NCBI RefSeq assembly: GCF_032452875.1
Contig: NC_083879.1
Span: 85,693,572-85,757,571 of the forward strand
Origin: Bos javanicus
Lineage: Eukaryota; Chordata; Mammalia; Artiodactyla; Bovidae
Direction: 5' to 3'
DNA: 64,000 bases
In this document: positions 9,711 to 23,000 of the stretch, one piece after another
Position numbering within the stretch: the first letter of the stretch is position 1
How the letters are laid out: each line of letters opens with the position of its first letter
Translations under genes and position numbers: made by a program
The notes under the pieces: model-generated
Seen by the model: the letters and a program-made list of their open reading frames with translations, nothing else
Told to the model about the DNA's origin: nothing
Database searches by the model: none

Positions 9711-11545
9711 TGAAATCCTGTGGTTGGGAAAGCAACTTTCTCTAAGAAGTTAAATTCAGAAACCTCCAAACAGGAGGACAAATTTGGCAAAAACCTTCTA
9801 TAGTTTAAAGAGACCAGAACAAAGTTAAAAAAAGCAAGTGACAGAAGGGTCAGAAAGATGCGCCACACGCAGAAGATGGATACCAAAGCTGATATAAACC
9901 AATGAAAAAGGCAATCCAATAGAAACCCGCATAAAGCACACAAATCACAGAAAAAATAATAAAATGATTGTCACTGAGATCTCTCTGTATTGAAACTGGC
10001 TTCGAACTATGGTCAAGTCCTTGTTTAAATTCAGTTGAAAATGTTTTGTCCCAGAAAAGCATACTGAAGTTTTAAGACACGGATTCTGGGGACCCTGAGA
10101 CGGAGGGGCTTATGCACTGGGGCTGCTCCAGCCGCCCCCTGACCCGGCTCCATTATTCCTCCTCTTCTCGTTTGATCAAGTCTGACAGGCACTGTTTTGT
10201 CTCTTAAATTTGCATATCTTTATTCATTATGCACACTGATGGGCTGAGCTGTCTCGTCACTTTGGAGGAGCGCTCCTGAATTTGGCAGATACATTCTGTC
10301 ACACTCCATAAATAAGTTTCTGAGACAGGTTTGTGTGCTTCACGTTAGGAAATTAAAGGCAGGGAAGGAGGGCCCTGGTGATGACTTCCATGTGGCAGCG
10401 CGTGTAAGTCAGGCAAGTCTACACTCAACCAAAGCTGCGTCTTCCATTCGTTTTTACTGTATTTCTAACTTCTTTGCCATGGGCAGCCTCTCTCAAGGCG
10501 AAGCAACTACTCCCTTTCCAGTTTCAAAACCAGCCTCAGATACTTTATTTTTTTTTAGCCTCAGATACTTTAAATATCCCCATTCCGGCTTTAAAAATCC
10601 CCACCCAGTCGAGGAGCCAACTTACTCAATCTCAAGTAATTTGAATCAGATGGTGAAGGTAAAGGCAGACAGGACCATGGTGGGCATCTGGGGTAAATCT
10701 GAGGTGGCCGTTCCCGAATGCTTTCCGGGGGTGCTATTGGTTAGTTAGGAGCGAGGCGCCCGGTGCCCCACGGAGGGGCTTGTCTGTGACTCTGCGGTGC
10801 TGGAAGCAAAGTTAAACTTGGCTCCATCGGGTCCCAGATGTCCTATGAAACGCTAATTTCTCTGTCATCTTGTTCCCCCTTTCTCTGTGCCAGTTTTCAG
10901 ATTCTTTTTCAGCGAGATCTCTCCTGTGACTTGGCTGTATACATTTTTTTCATCAGACAGGTGAGCCTCATTATGTTCAGGGAGGAAGGAGGGGCTCTCG
11001 GCCTCTCTCTAAGACGTCAATCTTTGCAACAGGCACATTACCGGCGTCACTTAATTTTCAACAGCAAACACTAACCTGGTACCTGCGGACGCTCTGGGCA
11101 CAGACTGGCCTTGCTTATTTATCTTCACAGCCGCCTACAGTGTCCGCCAAATGACCCCCGACACCTCCGTTCCCAGCCCCTCCCCTCCCCCACGGGTATC
11201 ACAGAATTTAACCCCGTCTTCCTTTTCCAGGCTTAAGTGGGTCGTGTACACCCAGAGCCTGGAGATACTGCGTCCGCAGTTCCCTCCTGGGGCCTGTGTG
11301 AGCTGCCTGGTCTTCCCTGCTCGCACCTGCACCCCCTTGACAGGGAGGTGTGCGTGTGTGTGTGCATGCACAGTCACATCCGGATCTGCTTTGGTATCTA
11401 CTGCATTCACAGGGACGCCTGGGGATGGCTTGGGGCCACGGTTGGGTCTAGTCTCTCTTGCCGTCTGAAGGGCGTGGGCTTGTTCACGGGTCCCAGGAGG
11501 GCGCCCTCAGGAGGGCTTTGTCAAGCGTCAAGTACTCTGTATAGT
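9711..11545. other. Unassigned intergenic sequence
   Basis: Mostly unique-looking DNA. Notable points: a 16-bp direct repeat AGCCTCAGATACTTTA at 10532-10547 and 10557-10572 separated by a T-run, and a GT-rich stretch at 11347-11372. No gene or repeat family is recognised. Confidence 0.35.
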
Positions 11546-11756
11546 GGGCTTCCCAAGGGTTCAGTGGTAAAGCATCCGCCTGCCAATGCAGGAAGCGCCG
11601 GTTTGATCCCTGGGTCAGGAAGATCCCCTGGAGGAGGGCATGGCAGCCCACTCCAGGATTCTTGCCTGGAGAATCCCATGGACAGAGAAGCCTGGTGGGC
11701 TACAGGCCATGGGGTCACAGAGAGTCAGACACGACTGAGTGACTTAGCACACGGGC
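11546..11756 (+). mobile_element. Bov-tA SINE
   Basis: Plus strand: head GGGCTTCCCAAGGGTTCAGT, body CCCACTCCAGGATTCTTGCC, end GAGTCAGACACGACTGAGTG. Flanked by an imperfect 12-bp duplication (ACTCTGTATAGT at 11534, ACTCCGTATGGT at 11757). Confidence 0.9.
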
Positions 11757-11768
11757 ACTCCGTATGGT

Positions 11769-14700
11769 AACAGAGGATAAAGTACGTTCATCAAAGTGAG
11801 CGCTTCATTCAGTTCACGTTCAGTAGAAGCCATTCGGACAGGTGAAGCTTGGAGCAACTCCTGTGACAGCCTTTCCTGCCTGATCCCTGGGGGGTGAGGA
11901 GGGGTCGACTGCCCGGCTCCCTGACTGCGACCCACTAACGCTGCATCCGCCGCCCCCTCTGTGAGCACGCGTCCCTCGCTCAGCCAGCCCGGTTTCCTGC
12001 GGCTCAGGGGGCCCCTCTCTCCCGCGGCCCCTCCCTCTTCCTGCTGCTGCTCTCGGCTGGAGCCTGGGGGGCCGACCACTTGCCCTCCTGTCCCAGGGAG
12101 CCCCCGAGACACGCTGGGAGGGGTCAGGAAGGCCGCCCTCTGTCGGGGCCTCCCGGGTCCCGGTGACGCGGGAGACTGGCTCACACCACCCACCATGTGC
12201 GGTGTCTGCGTGTGGGTCAGGCCAGAAACTCCACCTGGGACTGGGAACGGCTTGTTCTACGGGCCCGGCTGGCGGCTCGGAGGGCCTTTCCTGTTTCTGG
12301 AAGGTTGGTGAGGAGCACAGGCGAGCAGGGCCTCCTGGGCTTGTCGGTCTGGGCCCGTGAGGGCGCAAAAAGCCAGGTGCTTTAAGAGCAGAGAGGCAGG
12401 CAGAGAAGGTTCGAGAAGAGAGAGCTGTCAGCTGGACGCGCCCACAGCACGGCCTGGCCAGGTTCGCCCGGTTCCCTTAGCCGGGCATGTTCTCTTCCCG
12501 GGTCCCGTCGCTGGGAGAAGCTGCTGCCTCCAACAAAGCTGAGGTTTCTCTGCCTCGCAATCTGCGTGTCCCTACAGCCAGCCTCCACCAGCCTGAGCTG
12601 GCTCGTCCCCTGAGGGGACCCCTCCCTCCATGTCAACCCCCGAGAGTCCTGAGCTCTGCTGTCCTGAGACCCAGCTGCCCAAGGCCATCGGGGCCATCGC
12701 TGACGCGTGGATCAGCGCTGTGTCCTCTTCTGGGACCTCACCCTCATCTCCCACTGCAGCACCGGCCACGGCGGCGATCCCAGCCCTGGGCGTCGCGGGC
12801 TCCGGGCTGCCCAGTGCTGTGGGGCCTTTCACGGCTCCTGCTTTCCCAGAGTTCAAAGCACCGGGAATACGGAGTCGTGTCATTGTTGGGAGTCGGAGCG
12901 TCAGTGTTGTTTGATGTCTGGGCCCATGGTGTTTTGCTGGTAAAATCAGCTCAGGCTATTCTGAGTTACAGGAACTGTCAGGGAAGCCGTAAAGCAAGTG
13001 ACGTGTCTTTTAGCAGGAGGGGGCGGGACCGGCTCGCTGAGGCGTCTGCTGCGATTTTTGTAGCTGTTTCTGAAAACACTGGAGATGGATTCACTGGTGA
13101 CAGCGCTGTGGCGGTGGTAAACGGCGAAACAGAAAAACCTAAATGTTTTGCAGCTTTCCAGCTGCACCGTGGTCTTGACGTTCAGGGAGGTCCCGGGGAG
13201 GGCGTGGTAGGTAGAAAGCTTGGGCAGTGGGCTTAGGGTAACCCAGCCAAGTTGCTCTAATCTGGTGTTTTATTTTATCCTTTGAACATTTTAATTTAAA
13301 TTTCTTTGTTTCAGACCTTCCTAAACAAACAAAAGAACAACAGCAATGAAATGAAAAGGCGGCTGTCTCCTTGGTCTGCTCCCCCAGCGCCCCCGCCAGC
13401 CCTCCGTCCCTCCGGTGTTCTCTCCGGGAGGGGGTGGGCGTCACTCGCGTCCCTGTGGTCCGCTCCTTTCCCGCACGTGTGCGTGTATCCACCGACAGCT
13501 CGCAGGGTGGGGTTGCACCTTCTAAGCGTGCAGATGCGCACCTGCGCTGTACGCGCCACCCTGCACTGGTCCCTGCCGTCCAGGTCACGCCTGACGGCCT
13601 CCCCCCCCACCCCCCCCCGCCCCTCGTGAAGCCCCGGCTCGTGTCCACGGATGGCCGTGCAGGGTCACGATTCATGGTCACAGCGGTCGCCTCTGATTGT
13701 GCGCTGTTACAATGAACATCTTTGGACGTGTCGGGGGGCGGATAGTGTCGGAGACGGTCCGGGGACTTCCAGGGAGACGGCAGCAGGGTGAGGAGCCTGG
13801 GGGCCGCCCTCTCACGCTCTCCCCCGCCGTCTGGAGGGAAGCCGGGCCCCACCGTGAGCTCCCTGCGCGGAGGGCCGTTTTTCCCCTGCCTGCTCAGGCC
13901 GCTTTGTCCTTAGCGGAAGTGGGACGGCCCCTTGGACTCCGCTGGCGCCTCTGCGGCTCTCACGGCACTCGGGTCACTGGAGCACAAGCGGAGCGCTTTC
14001 TCCGGGGCGGGGTCCCTCCCAGGCCCTCGGGGCCGGGCGCTCTCACACCTTCAGGCCCACGCAGTCTCCTCCGCAATCCCTCCCTCTGCTCCCCGCCCCC
14101 TCCGCACCCCACCCCGGCTGCCTCGCGGCGCAGTCACCCCCCGCCGAGGCTGCCCGGTCACCCCGGCCCTTCACTCTGCTCGCGGTTGCTGTCATCTCGT
14201 CCCCCTCCCCGTGGCCCCGTGATGCCTGCCTAGCCGCATACCCTGCCTTTAAAGGCATTCCCAGGCAGCTTATGGTCTTGATGTTACTGTAGATGGACTT
14301 CACTTCATTTCCCAGCTGCTTGCCACTGGGTATCTAATACAAGGGCCGATAAGGCTCTTCAGACCAAACACCGAGAACCAGTGACAGTTCAGCATGAACT
14401 TAATTTTGGGGAGTTAAGCAGAGCAAAAATTTGAGCTTATTTTTGGTCAATGTGAAAATGACGTCCACATTAAAAAAAAAAAGTATTAATGAGTTTTTTA
14501 AATTAAAAAAGTATTGAGTTTTCTTCTTAAAAGTCCTAATTTTAAAAATTCTTCCCCTTCTATATTATTCTGAACCCAATTCTAGGCAAAATAGGAGTTC
14601 AGTGTAAGAATTTCAGTGTCATGACTTTGAACCACAATGTATCAACCACCCAGGGAAGCCTGGAGGCTGCTCAAGCAGAGCTTCTAGGAAGCATTCTCGC

Positions 14701-15292
14701 CCCCAAGAAACAGTCCAATTCTGTCCAATTCCAGGACAAACCAGATGTCCTGATCTTTAGCAGATTCTAGCAGGTTCCGTCAATGCTTTCTAGTAACTGT
14801 CACTAACAGTTCACCGTGAAGCCTTTGAGATTCAAGATACAGCTCATACAGGGGATGAGGGAACGAATGGCACCAGGTTTCCCCTCTCCTGGAACTCGGC
14901 CTCTGGCGACTTCGGGATCAGTCCCTTAGAACAGCTTCCGAGGTCAGCGGGGTTCGGGCGTGATGACAGGTGCCTGCACGGGAAGTGGCAGTGACAAGGC
15001 CTGTGTCCTGGGTTCTGCCTCAGCACAGAGTAACTTCTGTGATGCTCCAAACAGCGGCCTGGGGGTTCCATAATGTACAGAGAGTACTGAACGTTTTAAA
15101 TGACGCACTGGGCAGGCCAGAATGGCTATTGTTTAAACTTGTTAACTAAGATTTATGCATTTAAAAGGCTTCCGTGTATTAATATGTGCTGGCTCAAAGA
15201 AGCTGAGGAAGCGACGGCTGTGGTTCTTTATGAAGATAAGCGTACAGGCAAGTACTGTCAGCTGACAGCAATTCCTAACACCCCCTCACCCT
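11769..15292. other. Gene-free downstream intergenic region with GC-rich patches
   Basis: About 3.5 kb between the last intergenic SINE and the ANKRD10 3' end. Two CpG-rich patches (about 11,930-12,480 and 13,370-14,230) alternate with AT-rich DNA. ORFs up to 249 codons cross the patches on both strands but lack recognisable domains, codon bias or ordered exons. A run of C's interrupted by A at about 13602-13619 is simple sequence. No SINE or LINE is recognised. Confidence 0.4.
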
Positions 15293-15355
15293 CCTCCCAA
15301 GAGAGACCCCGCACCTCCCGAGAGAAACCCCGTGCCTCCCGAGAGAGACCCAATG
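15293..15355 (+). repeat. Three-copy 21-bp tandem repeat
   Basis: Units 15293-15313, 15314-15334 and 15335-15355 share CCTCCCRAGAGARACCC and differ at a few positions. It lies about 165 bp beyond the inferred ANKRD10 cleavage site. The 21-bp period keeps the frame, so an overlapping plus ORF shows a seven-residue repeat (SRE[RK]PR-like), which I take as incidental. Confidence 0.9.
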
Positions 15356-15519
15356 TGCCCGTAAGCCGAAAGCAGGTGAACAAACCGGAGGTGCTAACAA
15401 GTGCTCCGTGGGAGTGCTCCACGGGCAATCAGAAGAGGGAATCACTGTTCACAGCAGAAAGCAAGGCAACAGTTCCTGCCACAGCGCCCCCGCCCCCACA
15501 TGGGGGCAAGCACAACCAG

Positions 15520-16616
15520 AAACACAGCGCGTGTGAGAGGTTTTTATTCAATCTGTAAAGGACAGTTTAAAAACAAAATGTTAGTAACACTCGGAGGACA
15601 CTGGTTTTGTTCATCTGACACATCTTCTATCTTCACAGATTTTTTATTACAAAAATCAGAAAAGTAAAAATTCAGGACAATAGTCGCACAGTGGAACCAC
15701 TAGTTGCCTAAACAAAAGCTAATTTCTATAAAACCATAAACTTAATGAAGCTTTATTAAGAGAGATTCAAAATTCTGTTAACTGGATACACGTAGTGGTA
15801 TATATTTTAAAGCAGAACACCCCAAGAAACAAAAGCAAGGAAAAAAGAAAGTACAGGTCGCAAGAGTCAGTTAAATGTGTTGACCTGACAGTCCCTACAA
15901 GGAGTAACTTCCACTGCATACAGAGGAAACCGTTATCTGTGGTAAAAATCCTCAAGCCCGAGTAGGAAATGCGGGTAAAAACACATCAGGTCGGCAGTCA
16001 GGCCCAGGCCGCACGGGCTGTCGGTGAAACCAGGGCAGCGAGCGCCAGCATTCCAGGAGGCGCCGCGGTGTTCTCAGACCACTGTGTGTACAGGTTAGAC
16101 CCTCACCACGCGGCAGGCAGTGAAGCTTCCATGAAAAAGGCTCTGAAAAAGACAAACGCTCTTTTCTTCATACAAATCACTGCAAGAAATCTGTGTAAGG
16201 CTGTACCTTGCATAGGGAGATAGCTGTCTTCTGTCAAAAATTCTACAGAGAGGAGGAAAAGCAAGTTCTTCAAAATGATGCCCACGTGCCAAGAGGCGGG
16301 TTTACCAGGCACCTCACTTACTGTCTCCGATTCTTCATTAGATAAAATTTAATTCGACAGAAGAGAAAATGGCAATTTACGGTGACATTATTCAAAAGAG
16401 AATATCGAGATTGGCAGCAGAAAACGCAGGTTCTAAAAGCGCGTCCGGAAAGAGGCCCCCCGTCCCACGGAGACAGCCGCGCGCTGAGTAAGCCCCGCCT
16501 GCACTCGCACCAGGACTTGAGGAGGCCGGCCACTTGGAGCGCGCTTTTCCAGAAAGCTAAAGCACGAGACGCCGCACGGGCGTGGCGCTCCTTCGGGGCG
16601 GCGGAGGCCCGCGGCC
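15520..16616 (-). other. ANKRD10: ANKRD10 3' untranslated region (end approximate)
   Basis: Minus-strand sequence downstream of the TAG. No SINE or LINE interrupts it. Three AATAAA hexamers occur on the transcript strand, at 15757-15752, 15648-15643 and 15548-15543. The last is followed by a GU-rich stretch, so I place the main end near 15,520. Use of the earlier hexamers would give 3' UTRs about 100-220 nt shorter. Confidence 0.7.
15543..15548 (-). promoter_or_regulatory. ANKRD10: ANKRD10 distal poly(A) signal
   Basis: AATAAA on the minus strand in the context ATTGAATAAAAACC, followed 25-45 nt downstream by a GU-rich element (GTGTTTCTGGTTGTG). This pairing of hexamer and GU-rich element is the normal arrangement for cleavage and polyadenylation. 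The two upstream hexamers (15643 and 15752) have less obvious GU-rich followers. Confidence 0.6.
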
Positions 16617-17083
16617 CTACGAGCCGTGGGACAGGTGCATGGCGCCCAGCACGGCGCTGTGGTAGCCCTGCTCCGCCTTCACGGAGCTGGCATGCTCCAG
16701 CGCGCTGCTGAGCTCGGGGATGCTCTCGGCCGTGTCCCCAAAGCCGTGGTAGTGTCCGTACTGCAGGCTCTCCTCTGCCCAGGAGGGCCTGCTGGCCACG
16801 CAGCTGCTCGGGCTCCCGTTGAGGTGCAGAGAGCCGCATGTCTCCGGGCTGACTTGGGTGCTCCTTTCCGGCTCCTCAGTCCCGTTAACGCCGGGGGAGC
16901 CCTGGCTGCTCGGGAAAGGCAGCCCTGGAACTAGGCCAGTGCCGACTCCATTAAGTCCTGCCGAGCACTGGCCACTCCTGCTCTCCATCCCACAGGGCTG
17001 GGCCGTGGAGGGGAAGTCCAAGTGTCCATTGGCGACACATCCGTTTGTCAGTGTATTCGATACGGAGCTACTGTTTTTCATAT
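16617..17083 (-). CDS. ANKRD10: ANKRD10 terminal coding exon 6 (residues 261-415)
   Basis: The acceptor TTCTTAATGCAG precedes 17083. The exon begins DMKNSSSVSNTLTNG and ends LSHGS followed by TAG at 16619-16617. Composition is rich in Ser, Gly, Asn and Pro, with recurring short NG-containing segments and a GHYHGFGDTAESIPEL block near the C-terminus that I remember as shared with human ANKRD10. No known domain or membrane segment is visible; the region is probably disordered. It is one uninterrupted open frame with no frameshifts, and it supplies over a third of the protein. Confidence 0.95.
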
Positions 17084-20000
17084 CTGCATTAAGAAATACA
17101 CCTGTCACCAAAATTCAGAACCAGAAGGGAGGAGAGACTATAAAACGCTTCCTTGCTGCTACCATTTTACAGGATTTATTTAGCTTCTTTTCTTTACACA
17201 AACCAGTTTCTTTTGCAAGGCAAAAAACTGTGCGTAAGTGATTTAAAAATAAAACATTACCAGTTGCATTTGCCCGGTAAGGGCAAAGGGCAAGAAAGGA
17301 AACACTTAAGAAATTTCACTAGTGTAGGGGAGCCAAATTAAAAAAACTTCAGCTGACAAATATGCCACGTGCAAAATACCAATAGCATTGAACTGCTCTC
17401 AGTTTAAGACTAGGTTTGGAGAACAGTTTTAAAAATCATGACCCTCGAAAAAGTCCGTCAGAAATGAACGTTTAAGTGTTCCCAACAAAGGGTTAAAAAA
17501 CAGAAAACTTCAAGCTTTTTTTTTTTTTAAAAGAAAAGCAACTGATGAAGCGTGTGAATGAAGGAAGCTCCCAGGGTGACGCTGACAGCGTCCCCGGAGG
17601 CAGGCCCCTCACCGCGCCTCCTCCAAGGCGGGGAGCCCGCACGGGGCGGCAGCGAGGCTGTGGTTCCTTAGCAACACCTGGATCACACAGCATTTCTGCA
17701 AGATGCCACAGAGCAGCACGGGCAGGCCGCAGAAGACCACGAACCCCAAGATCCCATGCGCGCAGTCCTGAGCCACGAGCACGTCCTGAAGTGTCCTCTG
17801 GGTTCAGCAGTTACAGGGACTACGGTGTCCAAGGGTCCACTGTCAAAACCCATAATCTGCATATACAGACATCCGTTAGGAGGGGATGTCTTATGGGAAA
17901 AAACGTCAGTCACAAAACATTTGGCCACACGGGAACAGGCAATGACAAGTATTTTTCTGTATAACGAAACTTGAGGACCAATACACGTTCACAGGAATTC
18001 ACACAACAGTACAGAAACAATCTAAGGTCATGACTTGCTCGATGATGTTAAACTTTACCCCAATGTCCTGCACTATTAAAGCAAGGCACGACATTAAAGC
18101 ATGACTCTGTCACCTTCAGAGTGAGGACACATTCCTGCGTGTCCCCTGGCCCTATCACAGCCCCACACCACGACCCCCGCCCAGATGTGCACTCAGATAC
18201 GGGTTTCTGTGTGTCCCCAAGTTTTCCTGATGATGGAAAATCGTGGCTCATTCAATGAGCAAAACACCTAACCGTGCCACTAGTTCTCAACTTCCTCACA
18301 GTTTAAGAGAGTTTAAGAGCTTCTATAAATTCTTCAGAGGACTGTGGATTATTTCTTCTCAAATTAAATGACAGCTTTTCTAGTTAAACTCAAGGCTGGA
18401 GAACAAGTGTTTCAAGAACTAAACATGAGGTAGAATTAAAAATAACACAAGCTATTCCCAGAGAAACATTTATTTTTTTCAAAAACCAGAAGCTTTCCCT
18501 GGGTAATAAAACTCATGGGTAGTATGGTGACCTTAACAGTTAGTAAGACAACCATGATACTACTAACAAAGATGGAGATTACATTTTCAGGGGACTGGGC
18601 CTCGGAAACCCGGCTTGATTAGACTGTACTTTTCCGTTTAATGTTCACTGCGTGTGCGCGGTCCTTCTCTGGTGCCCAGTTAGAGTAAATGTGTTCCATT
18701 ATGCAACCTCAAGCCAAGGTGAGCGGAACCTCACAGCCTTACGGAACATCTAGTAAAACCTAGCGTGAAAACAGCAAGCGTCCCGGAGACGGGCTGAGGC
18801 TGTCGGTGCCTGGCCAAACCTGCCTGCCGACGCCCTCCGCTGCCGCTGGCCCGGGACCGCAAACTCTGCTCCAGTCTGCCTTCCAGGACTCGCCCCGCCC
18901 CCTCCGCTGTGTCCACCCACTGCGGGTCACCTCTAGCGATCTAATACATTTTGTTTGCTGAAAGAGTGTTATAACTGAAATGATGAAAAACACGGGGAAC
19001 GCTCACTTGACACCCGTCACATGGGATGCGCTGAGCTTAAATAGTGGGCTATTCAATGTCAGGTTCAAGTGCGGCATTAAATTTACTTGAAAACCCAGGG
19101 AAATAAAATGTCTGAAGATCAAAGAGTGATGACTTCTATCTTTTTAAAAGCATGTACCAATGCCATTTTTTTTTTTTTAAGCTGGCTCTCAGTTTTGTTA
19201 TTTATCTTTAGCCAGGATTTTAAAATGTATTTTCCAATGAGAACTTCCCTTGGAAAATCTATCCACTTCATTTAATTACCCGGCAAAATGGTGACTCTAC
19301 CCATAACAATTCTGTAGCTTCTAGAAAGATGCACACACTTTCATTATATGAACAAAGATGATTTTTTCATGTACCCCTGGGAAACAAGAATTTCGCATAC
19401 AGACATAATAATAAAACTTAAAAAAGAAACAGTATCTATTTCCAAATACATTAAAACATTAAGAGAATGGCTAAAACGTTTTCATGCTCACCTAAATAAA
19501 AGGATAGAAAAAGGCATTAACTAAATGGCTAAATGTTTACTCTAAATACTAACAGAAACAGAGCCCTTACCTTTTAAAAACCAAAAGTGACTACCAACTG
19601 TTTTAATATACTAAAAATTTTAGTGAAAAAGGTGTTTTGTGCTGACACGGTTCTCAGCATTTTAGTAGATTCAGAGTCAATGTCACACAAACCAAAGCGC
19701 CCAGGAGGGTTGAGTGGAGGACTCCACACGGCCCTGACAGGTTACAAGTCAAAACCACGACACCTGCTAGCTCTCAGTGCCTACAGCCAGCCACTCCTTT
19801 CGCTGTTTATCCCTTTGAAACTACCAGCAAGAGTAATGTAACAAACGTTTGATAAACTCACCCCAAGGTCCTGTATCAGAAAATGAAAAACGGTAAACCT
19901 CATTAAAATCAAACAAGGCACATTAAGCAAAAGCCTCGAATCAAAATAGAAAGATTGCACTTATATTTTTCATATCCATAAAATGCACCAGAACACTGAA

Positions 20001-23000
20001 TTCTTATATCTACAAACTTGTCCAAATCATAGTATGACATTCTTTAAAACGCGGGACAAAGTGCAAAAACTGTCAGCGCCAACTCATGTTAGAAATAACA
20101 CGCATACTGGTTCCTGCAACGACAGGGGGTCTGCATTGCCGAAACAGTATAGATTTCTATCTCTTTGGGTCCAACGGAACCGCCCTCCGGCAGTTTGGTG
20201 TCTTCGACCGTTGGACCGCGGCTGCGGCTAACGGGAACCTGTCCGCCCCCACCTGTGGCGAGCTCTCTGTCCACGTGCATCTTGTCGGGGTCGTCTTCCA
20301 CCTCACCACTCGCGAGCGGCATGGACTCATCCAGACTGTGGGCTGCACAGAAAACAGACATGTTTAGGTTCCTTGCACCCAAGACAGATGCGCCTCACTC
20401 TTTGTCATCAGAGCACTGGATGCTCCCAAACTGCCAAACAGCTTAATAATCTATGGATTACCAATGACCTTGGCACACGACCAAGAAATTTACTTTCCCA
20501 CAATAGAGAATAATTCCTGAAATGTGCAGCTTTGATGAAGTCATGGCAATTCAGACACCTACTCAAGATTTACTTGCTGGCGTAAATTCTCATTTAAGGC
20601 TGGTATTTGGGCAACATAAAGCAGTTACGTAACTCGAAGACATTTATTTCTAAATACTTCTAAAGATTCAGGATGGTCTGTTACACCCCCAAATGTTCCT
20701 TCAGTTGTTTTTCATAAAGAAATGATAATTCTTGAGTAACATAAAAACCATTATAATGATCCTCAAATTTAAAAATCAGTGATTTCATTAATAGAAAATA
20801 AATTCCAAGATCAAGACAAGCTCGTCGGATACGGGCTGAGAGCAGCTCTGGCCCTGTGCCCCAAGATGTGGCGCAGCTGGAAACGCCCAGTAAGCTTCTG
20901 GGCTCCAGGACGGCAGGACTGAAGCTACGCATGCGCCTCAGGGCACGCCCACGCTCGCATTGTGGAGCACGGCCGGTGCGCACACCTGGTACCCCTTCCG
21001 GCGGGGCTCACACACTGCAGAAACACCTCCTGCTAGCCCTGGGGCCCCTACTTCTCAGGAGCAGCCACTGCCACGCTGCGCATAGCTATCCAGTCTTAAG
21101 CAGCAGGCATTGTTACGACACCGGATCTGAAGGATCACTCGCACGTCTTGCCAATATTCATTTACCACTAAACGAACACATCCCAACAACGAAATTCAAA
21201 AGGATCCTTAAAGCTGAGCAACAACTCCCTGAATGACCACCAAGAGCTCACCCACTACCCAGCTCCCCACTGCTGCCTGAGCGGGGCTCCTTTTCCATCA
21301 CAAACACCGTAATTAACTACCATCCCTATAAACACACTTTTGCATACACTTCTGCTTCTCCACCAGGATAAACTAGAATGGTTTCTGGGTCACACGATAT
21401 ATACAACAAGTAAGTAACAAGTTTCAGTGCTATTTCTTTCAAACAAACATTTAAAAACACAAAGACTTGAACTCTGCAGCTGCAACTACTTCTGGAGGCA
21501 CATGAATTGTTTTCAATATCGGAATGAACATATCAGTTTCAGAGTATCCCCAAACTGTTAAGTTTTAGATGAAAAAGTCTTAAGAGAAACACAAATTCAA
21601 TGATCAGTATGCAGAACAGACAGAATGGTGTGACGCGTGCTGTTAAGAGATAGCAGAAATCTGCATAGACACGAGGCCATGAACACCTAGAAATAGAAGT
21701 GCTTTGAAACCAGAGGCAACCAACGGAGGACTTCAGTGGTTTTCAAAGCTTTTCTTAATCCTCCACAAGCCCCACTGAGGTCACTGATAGGCTAGGTTCC
21801 AGCTTCACCATCAAACAAGGTACTTCAAAGAAATCAGTGGTAAACAGGCCATCTTTTCTTAAAAAAAAGGGGGGGGGGGTGGTTGGGGGATGGAAGTTCA
21901 GGTACCAGGAGACAAAACCCTCCCAACCTCTGATTCTGTTTCTGCAGTGACGCAGGACCCACGTCTGACAAGCCAGACCAGGCAGTTGACTGAGAAGCAG
22001 AGCGGGCCTATTGGGCAAAGCCACAAACAGCCTCAAACGAAAGCGGATACAGCACAGACAGCCTGACGTGGCCATCCTTCCGACGCCTGGCTTTGTTCTG
22101 GAGTTCAGGGCCAGTGCTCCTCGGGGAAAGGGGCATCTAGGTTACAGCTGCAACTTCAGATCTCTGAAAGCAGGTTTTAAAAAGAACAACGGACAGGTAT
22201 GACATGAGGACCCCCTCTTCCCCAAAAGGGCACAACAGAGCAGCTTCACAAAAGCAGGTCAACCGTCTCTTCACTCCCCAAGCCCAGCGCCCGGAGTGTC
22301 CCATCAGTGAATGAAGCCCACACTCTAGCTAGAAAGGGCACAGGTACAGAAAGCAAGCAGCACCATTAAGAACAGGTAATCAAGACTGGCAACAAAATGA
22401 AGCAGGACAAGAGAGCAGACCTGCCACTAGGGGGCCGGAAGAGCTGGTGGCGAAGGGAGCCAGAGGACATTCAAAGGAAAAGTGCTGTAGACAGGAGCAA
22501 GACCCAGTGCGGCTTTGCAGCAGAAGCTGACCCCTAACTAGAGACCCACGCGGTGCGCCAGCAGCGCTCCTCCCAAGGCTCTCCTTTCGGGTGCATCTTT
22601 TGTTAACGCGGTTTCTCACCAGCAGAGCGGGAAAAACATGTACAAATGAGACAAACTAAAGGCTTTCAGATTTTAAGAAACTCTTTACTAAACGCGGGAG
22701 GCATATGCTAACGTGGACAGCCTAGAATTACCTTTCTCCGTAGACACTCTGTGAGGCGTTTTCCCCATGCAGGATCTATCTGCCAGGATTTGCAACCACT
22801 TGCCTGCTAACCTAGCTGCCTAGAACCCCTGGTAATGTATCTTATACCAACGTTTCCATGTTTTTCTTCCCAGCACCTGGAATTAGGAAGGGCTCAGACA
22901 GCTCCATGGGAGCACAGAGGGTGTCACCACTTACCTTTTAAAACTGCATTAAAAGCCATGACATTAAAACCAGCCTTGCAGAACTGTAAGAACACGGATC

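Noticed and set aside
12487..13236. 249-codon plus-strand ORF
   Set aside because: No recognisable domain; several overlapping ORFs of similar length lie on both strands in the same GC-rich patch.
13139..13852. 237-codon minus-strand ORF
   Set aside because: Pro/Arg/Gly-rich, crosses a C-run and AT-rich DNA with no change in pattern that would suggest coding constraint.
15100..15558. 152-codon plus-strand ORF with a seven-residue repeat
   Set aside because: The repeat comes from the 21-bp tandem array, and the ORF runs antisense to the ANKRD10 3' end. No homology seen.
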